Shown: piece by piece, positions 36,884 to 44,600 of the stretch | How positions within the stretch are numbered: position 1 is the stretch's first letter | Layout: each line of letters starts with the position of its first letter | Assembly (NCBI GenBank): GCA_964515235.1 | Contig: CAZEVO010000005.1 | Location: 9,513-73,512 of the forward strand | Length of the DNA: 64,000 nt | Direction: 5' to 3' | Source: OPU3-GD-OMZ sp964515235 | Lineage (GTDB): Bacteria; Pseudomonadota; Gammaproteobacteria; Methylococcales; Methylomonadaceae | Notes under the pieces: model-generated | The model's database searches: none | What the model saw: only the letters and a program-made list of their open reading frames with translations | What the model was told of the DNA's origin: nothing | Program-made: the position numbers and the translations under genes

Positions 36884-37582
36884 TTAGCCTTCATTACCTA
36901 ACCCATTACCTACTGGAAAACTAAATTCACTCGCCATCTCATCCCAAGGTACATACTTAGCCATAACAGCAGAAAAAATAGGCATCTCAAGCAACCGCGC
37001 TAACCATACTCTGACGAAAGGATGTGGCGCCTGATCAAACCAACTTCGATCAACCTGCGCAAACTGTCTAACAAAAGGAAAAATAGCCATATCCGCTAGA
37101 CCGACCCGGTCACCCACTAAATAAGGCCTCTCTTGTAGTTTTTTTTCTAAGTGCGCTAAAAACAATTGCCCTTGCGAACGATAATATTCAGTAGACTGCT
37201 CTGGGTATCGATCGCTGTATTTGTAACGATCCAGCCAAAATTTAAATTCCCTATCATTCTCCGCGACTAAGGCCTGAATTACTGATCTTTTCTTCGCATC
37301 TGATTGTTCCAGCCAATTATCCGGATCATTGTATTCTAGAGAAAAAAGCATGATCTCAAAACTCTCATCAATCACCTGACCATCCGGTAAAATCAGTACC
37401 GGAACCGTTCCTTTGGGAGAAAATTGTAATAATGAGTCCGGTTTATTACGCAACACAACTTCACGCAACAAAACCTGTAAACCACTATATTGAATAGCAA
37501 TTCGCGCCCTGATCGCATAGGGGCAACGCCGAAAAGAATATAAAATTGGAACTTCTGATCGTCCCTGAGTAGCCTCTAACAT
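36884..37582 (-). CDS. Glutathione S-transferase family protein
   Basis: A 232-residue cytosolic GST fold. The N-terminal thioredoxin-like domain has ILYSFRRCPYAIRARIAI (about 14-31) with a Cys at the catalytic position, and KGTVPVLILPDGQVIDES with the cis-Pro. An all-helical C-terminal domain follows. The single Cys in CPYA suggests a Cys-type (omega/lambda-like) GST working in deglutathionylation and not classical conjugation; the substrate is unknown. Confidence 0.87.
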   Translation of the reverse strand: MLEATQGRSEVPILYSFRRCPYAIRARIAIQYSGLQVLLREVVLRNKPDSLLQFSPKGTVPVLILPDGQVIDESFEIMLFSLEYNDPDNWLEQSDAKKRSVIQALVAENDREFKFWLDRYKYSDRYPEQSTEYYRSQGQLFLAHLEKKLQERPYLVGDRVGLADMAIFPFVRQFAQVDRSWFDQAPHPFVRVWLARLLEMPIFSAVMAKYVPWDEMASEFSFPVGNGLGNEG

Positions 37583-37809
37583 AGAAATTATGATAAAAAA
37601 ATTAAGTGCTTAGTTTAACATGACTTCATTCGTCCTTGATCATTCCATCGCCACAATACTTGAACGTGATGACTCTCCTAACCGCTAAAGCATCTGGCTA
37701 ACCAATCGGCATTAACGATTTTATTACACTGATTCATTAATCAATGATTATCATCTTATCAAGAACATGAAATAATGATGCTTTTCTAACAACCCATTAT
37801 CTTTAACTC

Positions 37810-39474
37810 ATGGCCCAATATATCTACACAATGAATGGCGTTGGCAAAATAGTCCCGCCTAAAAAATATATTCTGAAGGATATCTATCTGTCCTTTTTCC
37901 CAGGCGCAAAAATAGGCGTCCTAGGACTCAATGGCTCTGGAAAGTCTACCTTGCTACGCATTATGGCTGGTATTGATAAAGATATTGAAGGCGAAGCACG
38001 CGCCCAATCCGGCATAAAAATTGGTTATCTAGCACAAGAGCCTGAACTTGACCTGAGCAAAAATGTCCGAGGCAATATTGAAGAAGGCGTTGCTGAAACC
38101 AAAGCACTTATTGACCGCTTTAACGAAATCAGCAATGCCTTTGCAGAACCCGATGCTGACTTCGACAAACTACTTGCCGAACAAGCAGAATTGCAAGATA
38201 AAATCGATGCTGCTGGCGCCTGGGAACTTGAAAGACAACTCGAAATTGCTGCCGATGCACTTCGCCTTCCTGACTGGGACGCTGAGGTCAGCACTCTCTC
38301 AGGAGGAGAAAAACGTCGCGTTGCGCTTTGCCGCCTTCTTCTGTCAAACCCAGATATGCTATTACTTGACGAGCCAACAAACCACCTTGATGCAGAATCC
38401 GTTGCCTGGCTAGAAACATTTCTTCACAACTTTCCCGGCACCGTCGTAGCGGTTACTCATGATCGTTACTTCTTGGACAATGTTGCTGGCTGGATTTTAG
38501 AACTCGATCGCGGTCAAGGTATCCCTTGGGAGGGCAACTACTCCTCTTGGTTAGAGCAAAAACAAAATAGGCTTGAAATGGAGGAAAAACAGGAATCTTC
38601 CCGGCAAAAAGCTATGAAAGCAGAATTAGACTGGGTCAGAACCAACCCCAAGGGCCGCCATGCAAAAAACAAAGCTCGTCTGGCACGATTTGAAGAACTC
38701 TCGCAACAAGACACTCAAAAAAGAAATGAAACTCAAGAGATCTACATTCCACCCGGCCCTCGTTTAGGGGATGTCGTTGTTGAAGCCACATCCATACAAA
38801 AAGGCTTTGGCGACCGCCTCTTGGTTGACGACCTTAACTTCAATTTACCCCCCGGAGGAATCGTAGGCATCATCGGCCCTAACGGTGCTGGTAAAACTAC
38901 TTTATTCAGAATGATAGCCAATGAAGTTTCCCCCGACAGTGGCACTCTAAAGTTGGGATCTACCGTGCAACTGGCTTATGTCGATCAATCGCGCGATGAC
39001 CTCAATGATAACAGTACAGTTTGGGATGATATTTCCGGCGGACTAGATACCATCACTGTCGGAAATTACGAAACCTCTTCTCGCGCCTATGTAAGCCGCT
39101 TTAATTTCAAAGGCCCTGATCAGCAAAAACGCATCGGCGACCTGTCCGGCGGTGAACGCAACCGCGTCCATCTTGCCAAGTTATTAAAAAGTGGCGGCAA
39201 CCTTCTCTTACTTGATGAGCCAACCAATGACTTAGATGTTGAAACCCTACGCGCACTTGAAGAAGCATTACTCAGTTTTCCAGGTTGTGCTGTAGTCATT
39301 TCTCATGACCGCTGGTTTCTTGACCGAATAGCAACTCATATTCTGGCTTTCGAGGGTAATAGCGAAGTAGTTTGGTTTGAAGGCAATTACGCCGACTACG
39401 AAAAGGACAGACACCGTCGACTCGGTACAGATGCCGACAACCCACATCGCATTAGATACAAAAAAATAAACTAA
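37810..39474 (+). CDS. ettA: Energy-dependent translational throttle protein EttA
   Basis: A 554-residue ABC-F protein that binds the ribosomal E site and gates the first peptide bond according to the ATP/ADP ratio. Two ABC cassettes are present: Walker A GLNGSGKS near 38 and GPNGAGKT near 358, signatures LSGGEKRR and LSGGERNR, Walker B LLLLDEPTNHLD and LLLLDEPTNDLD. The P-site-tRNA-contacting linker lies between them (about 240-310). There are no membrane domains. A 12-bp hairpin without T run lies just after the stop. Confidence 0.96.
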   Translation: MAQYIYTMNGVGKIVPPKKYILKDIYLSFFPGAKIGVLGLNGSGKSTLLRIMAGIDKDIEGEARAQSGIKIGYLAQEPELDLSKNVRGNIEEGVAETKALIDRFNEISNAFAEPDADFDKLLAEQAELQDKIDAAGAWELERQLEIAADALRLPDWDAEVSTLSGGEKRRVALCRLLLSNPDMLLLDEPTNHLDAESVAWLETFLHNFPGTVVAVTHDRYFLDNVAGWILELDRGQGIPWEGNYSSWLEQKQNRLEMEEKQESSRQKAMKAELDWVRTNPKGRHAKNKARLARFEELSQQDTQKRNETQEIYIPPGPRLGDVVVEATSIQKGFGDRLLVDDLNFNLPPGGIVGIIGPNGAGKTTLFRMIANEVSPDSGTLKLGSTVQLAYVDQSRDDLNDNSTVWDDISGGLDTITVGNYETSSRAYVSRFNFKGPDQQKRIGDLSGGERNRVHLAKLLKSGGNLLLLDEPTNDLDVETLRALEEALLSFPGCAVVISHDRWFLDRIATHILAFEGNSEVVWFEGNYADYEKDRHRRLGTDADNPHRIRYKKIN

Positions 39475-39494
39475 CCCATAAGCCCATTGACTAA

Positions 39495-39524
39495 TGACTT
39501 CTTGAGAATTCGCTCAAGAAGTCA
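39495..39524 (+). repeat. Perfect 12-bp inverted repeat after ettA
   Basis: TGACTTCTTGAG (39495-39506), loop AATTCG, then the exact complement (39513-39524), starting 21 bases past the ettA stop. There is no T tract on either side, so it is not a canonical intrinsic terminator; it may protect the mRNA 3' end or be a protein-binding palindrome. Confidence 0.75.
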
Positions 39525-39682
39525 CAAATTCGCCTGCCTCCAAAACAACTACAACGTACTTAGCGCCATACAAAAACACCTATTAAGCGCAAAAAACCGA
39601 TATTCTCGATGAATATTTTAGCAAAATAATGATTTATTCTAATTTTATCTATTTTTTTAGGTTAAAATGATCGGTTATTTAT

Positions 39683-39715
39683 GGCGGGTTAATTATCGAC
39701 CTATTAAGCCTCGCC
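39683..39715 (+). other. Stem-loop in the EF-G paralog leader
   Basis: GGCG, GG and TTAAT (39683-39693) pair with ATTAA, CC and CGCC (39703-39715), with one bulged base between each block. This gives an 11-pair stem closing a nine-base loop (39694-39702). It is not followed by a T run, so it is not a terminator. Confidence 0.5.
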
Positions 39716-39835
39716 ATCACAGCGCGTTTTGCTAACATATCAATGCCTTACGGCCCATCTGCGGTATAAAATAAGGTGGCAGTAGGTGATAGCTATGCAA
39801 AAAAAGATTTTAATATTCAATTTCAGAGTACAGAC

Positions 39836-41920
39836 ATGACAGACTTATCGCTATACAGAAACATCGGTATTTTCGCGCACGTAGACGCCGGAAAAACAAC
39901 AACCACGGAAAGAATCCTTAAACTGACTGGAAAAATCCATAAAATTGGTGAAGTACATGATGGTGCAGCGACAACAGACTTCATGGATCAAGAACAAGAA
40001 CGCGGCATTACTATCCAATCCGCTGCAACAACTTGCACCTGGAATGATCACCGACTAAACATTATCGATACCCCTGGGCACGTTGACTTCACTATTGAAG
40101 TCTATCGTTCACTAAAAGTACTTGATGGCGGCGTTGGTGTTTTCTGCGGCTCGGGTGGCGTTGAACCACAATCTGAAACGAACTGGCGCTATGCTAATGA
40201 CTCTGAAGTTTCCCGGATCATCTTAGTTAATAAACTGGATCGCTTAGGCGCAGACTTCTACCGTGTTGTTAAACAAATTGAAGACGTCTTAGGCGCTAAC
40301 CCACTGGTTATGGTTCTACCTATTGGAACTGAAGATAACTTTGTTGGTGTTGTTGATCTACTGACCCGCAAATCATGGATTTGGGATAACTCTGGTGACC
40401 CGACAAAATTTACTATTGAAGATGTTCCTGCTGATATGGTAGATCAAGTCGAAGAATGGCGTGAAAAACTCATCGAAACCGCTGTTGAGCAAGATGATGA
40501 CGCTATGGAAAAATACCTGGATGGCGAGGAACCTTCAATTGAAACCCTTCATGCTTGTATTCGCAAAGGTACTACGAACCTTGCTTTCTTCCCTACGTAT
40601 TGTGGCTCAGCATTTAAAAACAAAGGAATCCAACTCGTTCTTAATGCTGTAGTAGACTACCTTCCGAGTCCGACAGAAGTTAAGCCACAACCTGAAGTTG
40701 ACCTAGACGGTGCTGAAACCGGTGAACTTGCTATCGTTGATACCAATAAACCACTACGCGCGCTCGCTTTTAAAATTATGGATGACCGCTATGGTGCGCT
40801 AACTTTTATTCGAATTTATTCCGGTAAAATAGACAAAGGCGACACCGTTCTTAACACCTTTACTGGGAAAACAGAACGAATTGGCCGACTTGTTGAAATG
40901 CATGCCGATGAACGTATCGAACTTAATAGCGCCCAGGCCGGCGACATTGTCGCTGTTGTAGGCATGAAAAATGTTCAAACTGGTCACACCCTTTGTTGCC
41001 CTAAAAACCCAGCAACACTTGAACCTATGGTATTTCCTGATCCCGTTATTTCGATTGCAGTAGCGCCTAAAGATAAAGCCGGTTCTGAAAAACTTGGTAT
41101 TGCTATTGGTAAAATGATCGCTGAAGATCCTTCCTTTCGCGTTGAAACAGACGAAGACAGCGGTGAAACCATTCTTAAAGGAATGGGTGAATTACATTTA
41201 GATATTAAAATTGATATCTTAAAACGTACTCACGGCATTGATGTTGAGGTTGGTAAACCACAGGTTGCTTATCGCGAAACCATCACCAAAAAAATCGAAG
41301 ACAGTTACACTCATAAAAAGCAATCCGGTGGCTCTGGACAATTTGGTAAGATTGATTACACACTCGAGCCCGCAGAAGTTGGAGAAGGCTTTATCTTTGA
41401 GTCGAAAGTAACAGGTGGTAATGTTCCTAGAGAATTCTGGCCTGCTGTTGAAAAAGGCTTTAAGAATAGCATGGATGTTGGTGTCATGGCTGGCTTCCCT
41501 TGTCTTGATGTTAAAGTCACCCTTTTTGACGGTGGCTTCCATGCTGTTGACTCCTCAGCTGTTGCTTTTGAAATTGCGGCAAAGGCTGCTTACCGCCAAT
41601 CCATTCCTAAAGCCGGTCCTCAACTGATCGAACCGATCATGAAAGTTGACGTCTTTACCCCTGATGATCACGTTGGTGATGTTATTGGTGATTTGAACCG
41701 TCGTAGAGGAATGATTCAAGGACAAGATTCTGGCGTCAGTGGTGTACGTGTTAAAGCACAAGCCCCGCTGAGTGAAATGTTCGGCTACATCGGCGATCTT
41801 AGAACCATGACCTCAGGTCGTGGTCAGTTTTCGATGGAATTCTCACATTACTCTCCATGCCCAAAAAATGTCGCTGAAGATGTTATTAAAGAGGTCAAAG
41901 AGCGCGAAGAAAAAAGCTAG
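39836..41920 (+). CDS. Elongation factor G, second-type paralog
   Basis: A 694-residue translocation GTPase. G1 is AHVDAGKTTTT near 14, switch I/II region RGITIQSAATTC and DTPGHVDFT, and G4 NKLDR. Domains II-V follow with GGSGQFGKIDY and the C-terminal GRGQFSMEFSHY. It is not inside the usual rpsL-rpsG-fusA-tufA cluster and stands alone behind a long leader, so I take it as the extra EF-G (EF-G II/FusB-like) found in many gammaproteobacteria, with a possible role in ribosome recycling or translocation. I choose ATG 39836 because it gives the standard N-terminus; a GTG 20 codons upstream is possible. Confidence 0.9.
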   Translation: MTDLSLYRNIGIFAHVDAGKTTTTERILKLTGKIHKIGEVHDGAATTDFMDQEQERGITIQSAATTCTWNDHRLNIIDTPGHVDFTIEVYRSLKVLDGGVGVFCGSGGVEPQSETNWRYANDSEVSRIILVNKLDRLGADFYRVVKQIEDVLGANPLVMVLPIGTEDNFVGVVDLLTRKSWIWDNSGDPTKFTIEDVPADMVDQVEEWREKLIETAVEQDDDAMEKYLDGEEPSIETLHACIRKGTTNLAFFPTYCGSAFKNKGIQLVLNAVVDYLPSPTEVKPQPEVDLDGAETGELAIVDTNKPLRALAFKIMDDRYGALTFIRIYSGKIDKGDTVLNTFTGKTERIGRLVEMHADERIELNSAQAGDIVAVVGMKNVQTGHTLCCPKNPATLEPMVFPDPVISIAVAPKDKAGSEKLGIAIGKMIAEDPSFRVETDEDSGETILKGMGELHLDIKIDILKRTHGIDVEVGKPQVAYRETITKKIEDSYTHKKQSGGSGQFGKIDYTLEPAEVGEGFIFESKVTGGNVPREFWPAVEKGFKNSMDVGVMAGFPCLDVKVTLFDGGFHAVDSSAVAFEIAAKAAYRQSIPKAGPQLIEPIMKVDVFTPDDHVGDVIGDLNRRRGMIQGQDSGVSGVRVKAQAPLSEMFGYIGDLRTMTSGRGQFSMEFSHYSPCPKNVAEDVIKEVKEREEKS

Positions 41921-41942
41921 ACACAACACAACTTAAGAAAAC

Positions 41943-41978
41943 AAAAAAAGGGTGGCTGATTTGAGTCACCCTTTTTTT
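41943..41978 (+). terminator. Intrinsic terminator after the EF-G paralog
   Basis: Seven A and GGGTG (41943-41954) pair with CACCC and seven T (41967-41978), starting about 20 bases after the stop. The A run may also allow it to work for minus-strand transcripts coming from tusC. Confidence 0.92.
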
Positions 41979-42145
41979 ATGATCATTATTTTCAATCCTT
42001 GCTCGCCAATTAACAACATTAGCACTTCTAACTGAGCATCAATTCATTCCATATTATCGATATACGGTCAGCCCAGCCAAACAAGTGAGACTATTGACCC
42101 TCGATTAATTAAATACGCCGGACACAAGCCAACTGATGATTCACA

Positions 42146-42502
42146 TCAGCTTCCAAATATCACATCAAAGCCTGACATAAAATCATGCAGTCCTGAGCGA
42201 GCAATAGGCTTAACAGGTAGAGTCAACTGATCTATAACGAGACCTTTTTCTCTTAACGACTCTGTCTCAATCCACAAGTCATCCACATCATAAAGTGCTA
42301 GCGCATCAAAAACAGCTACCGTCTGCTTATAACCATACTTCTCAGCAGATTGCCCACGCAATAATTGAAAAACACCTGCATCTAAAAACAATAAACTAAC
42401 CGGACGGTCAAATGCAGCCAGCGTTAAAATAACATCAAGCTGTTCTTGGACATGAATACTGCCATGAGGTGAACAATGCATAATGACTAAATACTTCTTC
42501 AT
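42146..42502 (-). CDS. tusC: Sulfur relay protein TusC/DsrF family
   Basis: A 118-residue DsrE/F-like protein. In E. coli TusC forms the TusBCD heterohexamer passing persulfide sulfur toward MnmA for 2-thiouridine in tRNA. It lacks the active Cys of TusD, as expected for TusC; a Cys at about 10 (MHCSPHG) lies in the family's N-terminal strand. FDRPVSLLFLDAGVFQLL and LYDVDDLWIETESL fit the family. It overlaps tusD by four bases. No tusB follows in the 165 bases before the EF-G terminator. Confidence 0.88.
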   Translation of the reverse strand: MKKYLVIMHCSPHGSIHVQEQLDVILTLAAFDRPVSLLFLDAGVFQLLRGQSAEKYGYKQTVAVFDALALYDVDDLWIETESLREKGLVIDQLTLPVKPIARSGLHDFMSGFDVIFGS

Positions 42503-42894
42503 GTACTGGGGAATACAATAAAGCGGTCAGCGCTAATCGTTGCTTCAACCAACTGACCCAAACCAGAAATACGAAATCCCGTCGCTAAATCCTGATCGGT
42601 CCTGTTTTGACGCGCAGCTTCTTCTGATGATAATAGCCCACGCCGTTGCGCCGCCGAGATACAAATAACCAAATCAATATTATTTTGTTGCGCCAATTCA
42701 CGCCAACGACGAGTATATTGAAGCTCATCATCAGGCGGCGTTTGTGCGGCCAAGGCCTGATAAACAGCATCAAAATAAAAAAATATTTGCACAACACGAT
42801 GACCAGAAGAAAGCGCTGCTACAACAAATTGATAAGCTATATCACCAGCAGAACCCGCATAAGGACTACTATTAACTTGGATCGCAAATTTCAT
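42499..42894 (-). CDS. tusD: Sulfurtransferase TusD/DsrE family
   Basis: A 131-residue DsrE-fold protein. The sulfur-carrying Cys is present in NIDLVICISAAQRRG near 79. The N-terminus MKFAIQVNSSPYAG and the C-terminal SGLGQLVEA are TusD/DsrE-like. It lies 74 bases downstream of aceF, after a weak terminator-like hairpin. Without dsrAB or other sulfur-oxidation genes nearby, a tRNA-thiolation role is more likely than sulfite metabolism. Confidence 0.9.
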   Translation of the reverse strand: MKFAIQVNSSPYAGSAGDIAYQFVVAALSSGHRVVQIFFYFDAVYQALAAQTPPDDELQYTRRWRELAQQNNIDLVICISAAQRRGLLSSEEAARQNRTDQDLATGFRISGLGQLVEATISADRFIVFPST

Positions 42895-42937
42895 AAGACC
42901 CCAACAATTCTAATGCATCAAAAACCCTGATCTCAAT

Positions 42938-42962
42938 AAAAAAACAGCTTCAGATGAACGCT
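42938..42962 (-). terminator. Weak terminator-like hairpin after aceF
   Basis: On the minus strand AGC-G-TTC, loop ATCT, GAAGCT, then G and a run of seven T. The stem has six pairs with one bulge, so termination would be partial, with read-through into tusD-tusC. Confidence 0.45.
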
Positions 42963-42968
42963 AAAAAG

Positions 42969-44585
42969 CTAGACTAACAAGAGACGAACATCAGTTAGCA
43001 AAGCAATAATCGTCCGCATAAACCGCGCCGCATCAGCACCGTCAATAACACGATGGTCATAAGATAGATCTAAAGGCATCATGAGCCTAGGTTCAAATTC
43101 AGAACCACTCCAGACCGGTTTCATTTGTGACCGGGTTGCACCTAAAATAGCCACCTCAGGCGCATTTACAATTGGCGTAAAGGCCGTACCACCAATACCT
43201 CCCAAATTTGATATTGTCATACAACCACCCTGCATTTCAGCAGGACGTAATTTACCATCTCTTGCTTTAACTCCTAACTCAAACATTTCGGCGGAAAGTT
43301 CAAATAAGCTCTTCTTATCAACATCTTTTATAACGGGCACTACCAATCCTTTAGGAGTATCTACAGCAATACCGATATTGTAATATTTCTTCAAAATTAA
43401 TCGCTCACCATCAGGTGATAAAGAACTATTAAATTGAGGATATTGCTTCAATGCTGCGGCAACCGCCTTAAGCATAAAACCTAAACCCGTAATTTTAATA
43501 CCTTCCTTCTCCGCACTAACCTTAAGCGACTTTCTAAACGCTTCCATTTCAGTAATATCAGCCTCGTCATGATGTGTCACCATGGGTAAATTCAGCCAAA
43601 CTCGCGATAAATTTACACCGGTCAGACGCTTGATCTTACTTAATTTTTGTTCCTCAATGTCACCAAATTGACTGAAATCAACCGCGGGTATTGGAGGTAT
43701 AACACTAGCTCCACCTACAACCGAAGTATGAGTATTATTACCACTCCCTGCTGTCGCCATGATCTTTTTCACATGACTGGTAACGTCTTCTTTCAGAATC
43801 CGCCCTTTACGCCCACTACCTTGCTGAATTAACGATAAATCGACACCTAATTCACGCGCAAAACGACGAATCGACGGCGTTGCATGAACAATACCACCAT
43901 CACTTCGACTAACATCAAGACTAATTTCCTTCTGAATACTCGGTTCTGGTTTCTGCTCTCGCTGAGTCGGTTCTGGTACAGATGACGGTTCAGGACTTAT
44001 GGCTTCGGCCTGAGAACTCTTATCCGCAACACTCACAGTCACAATCAAAGACCCTTCTGAGACACTGTCACCAACACTTACTTTAACATCCACAACAGTA
44101 CCGGCAGTACTGGCTGGAAGATCCATCGTGGCTTTATCACCCTCCATAACGACTAAGGTTTGTTCAAGCTCAACCTCATCTCCAGAACTCACCAGTACTT
44201 CAATTATCTCCACATCACTTGCACCGCCAAGATCAGGAACTTTAATATCTACAATACGACTCGCACCAACATCCTTCGCTTCTAATTCCTCTTTTACTTG
44301 CTCTGGCTTGACTGCTTGTTCTTCAGCCGCAGCCGCTACCTGAACACCTGAACTTAGCGTAACAATCAAAGAACCTTCAGACACACTATCACCAACATTG
44401 ACCTTCACCTCAGCAACGGTGCCTGCTGCCGTAGCAGGTAGATCCATAGTTGCTTTATCACCCTCCATCACTACTAGGGTTTGCTCAAGCTCAATGACAT
44501 CTCCAGGGCTAACCAAGATCTCAATCACTTCGACATCGTCTGCACCACCAAGATCGGGAACTTTTACTTCTATTAAATCAGTCAT
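42969..44585 (-). CDS. aceF: Pyruvate dehydrogenase E2, dihydrolipoyllysine acetyltransferase
   Basis: A 538-residue core of the pyruvate dehydrogenase complex. Two lipoyl domains (about 1-80 and 110-190) each carry the lipoylated Lys in EGDKATMD and are nearly identical. A Ser/Pro/Glu linker, the E1/E3-binding domain (HATPSIRRFARELGVDL near 235) and the acetyltransferase domain (from about 310, catalytic DHRVIDGA near the end) follow. AAGGAG lies 12 bases before ATG. It is 15 bases after aceE. No lpd (E3) follows. Confidence 0.97.
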   Translation of the reverse strand: MTDLIEVKVPDLGGADDVEVIEILVSPGDVIELEQTLVVMEGDKATMDLPATAAGTVAEVKVNVGDSVSEGSLIVTLSSGVQVAAAAEEQAVKPEQVKEELEAKDVGASRIVDIKVPDLGGASDVEIIEVLVSSGDEVELEQTLVVMEGDKATMDLPASTAGTVVDVKVSVGDSVSEGSLIVTVSVADKSSQAEAISPEPSSVPEPTQREQKPEPSIQKEISLDVSRSDGGIVHATPSIRRFARELGVDLSLIQQGSGRKGRILKEDVTSHVKKIMATAGSGNNTHTSVVGGASVIPPIPAVDFSQFGDIEEQKLSKIKRLTGVNLSRVWLNLPMVTHHDEADITEMEAFRKSLKVSAEKEGIKITGLGFMLKAVAAALKQYPQFNSSLSPDGERLILKKYYNIGIAVDTPKGLVVPVIKDVDKKSLFELSAEMFELGVKARDGKLRPAEMQGGCMTISNLGGIGGTAFTPIVNAPEVAILGATRSQMKPVWSGSEFEPRLMMPLDLSYDHRVIDGADAARFMRTIIALLTDVRLLLV

Positions 44586-44600
44586 GTTTTAACCAGCTCC

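Larger units (their letters stand above)
39475..39835 (+). promoter_or_regulatory. 361-base gap: long AT-rich leader of the EF-G paralog
   Basis: No credible gene lies here. It holds the 39495-39524 hairpin, an AT-rich stretch (39600-39665) ending in TAAAAT at 39663-39668 (a possible -10 with a poor -35), and a stem-loop at 39683-39715. A further 120 bases without an obvious ribosome-binding site precede the EF-G start. If the -10 is real the leader is about 160 bases and begins with the stem-loop. Confidence 0.4.

Noticed and set aside
39776..39835. GTG start adding 20 residues to the EF-G paralog
   Set aside because: The extension has no family similarity and no good ribosome-binding site; ATG 39836 gives the usual N-terminus. 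Not fully excluded.
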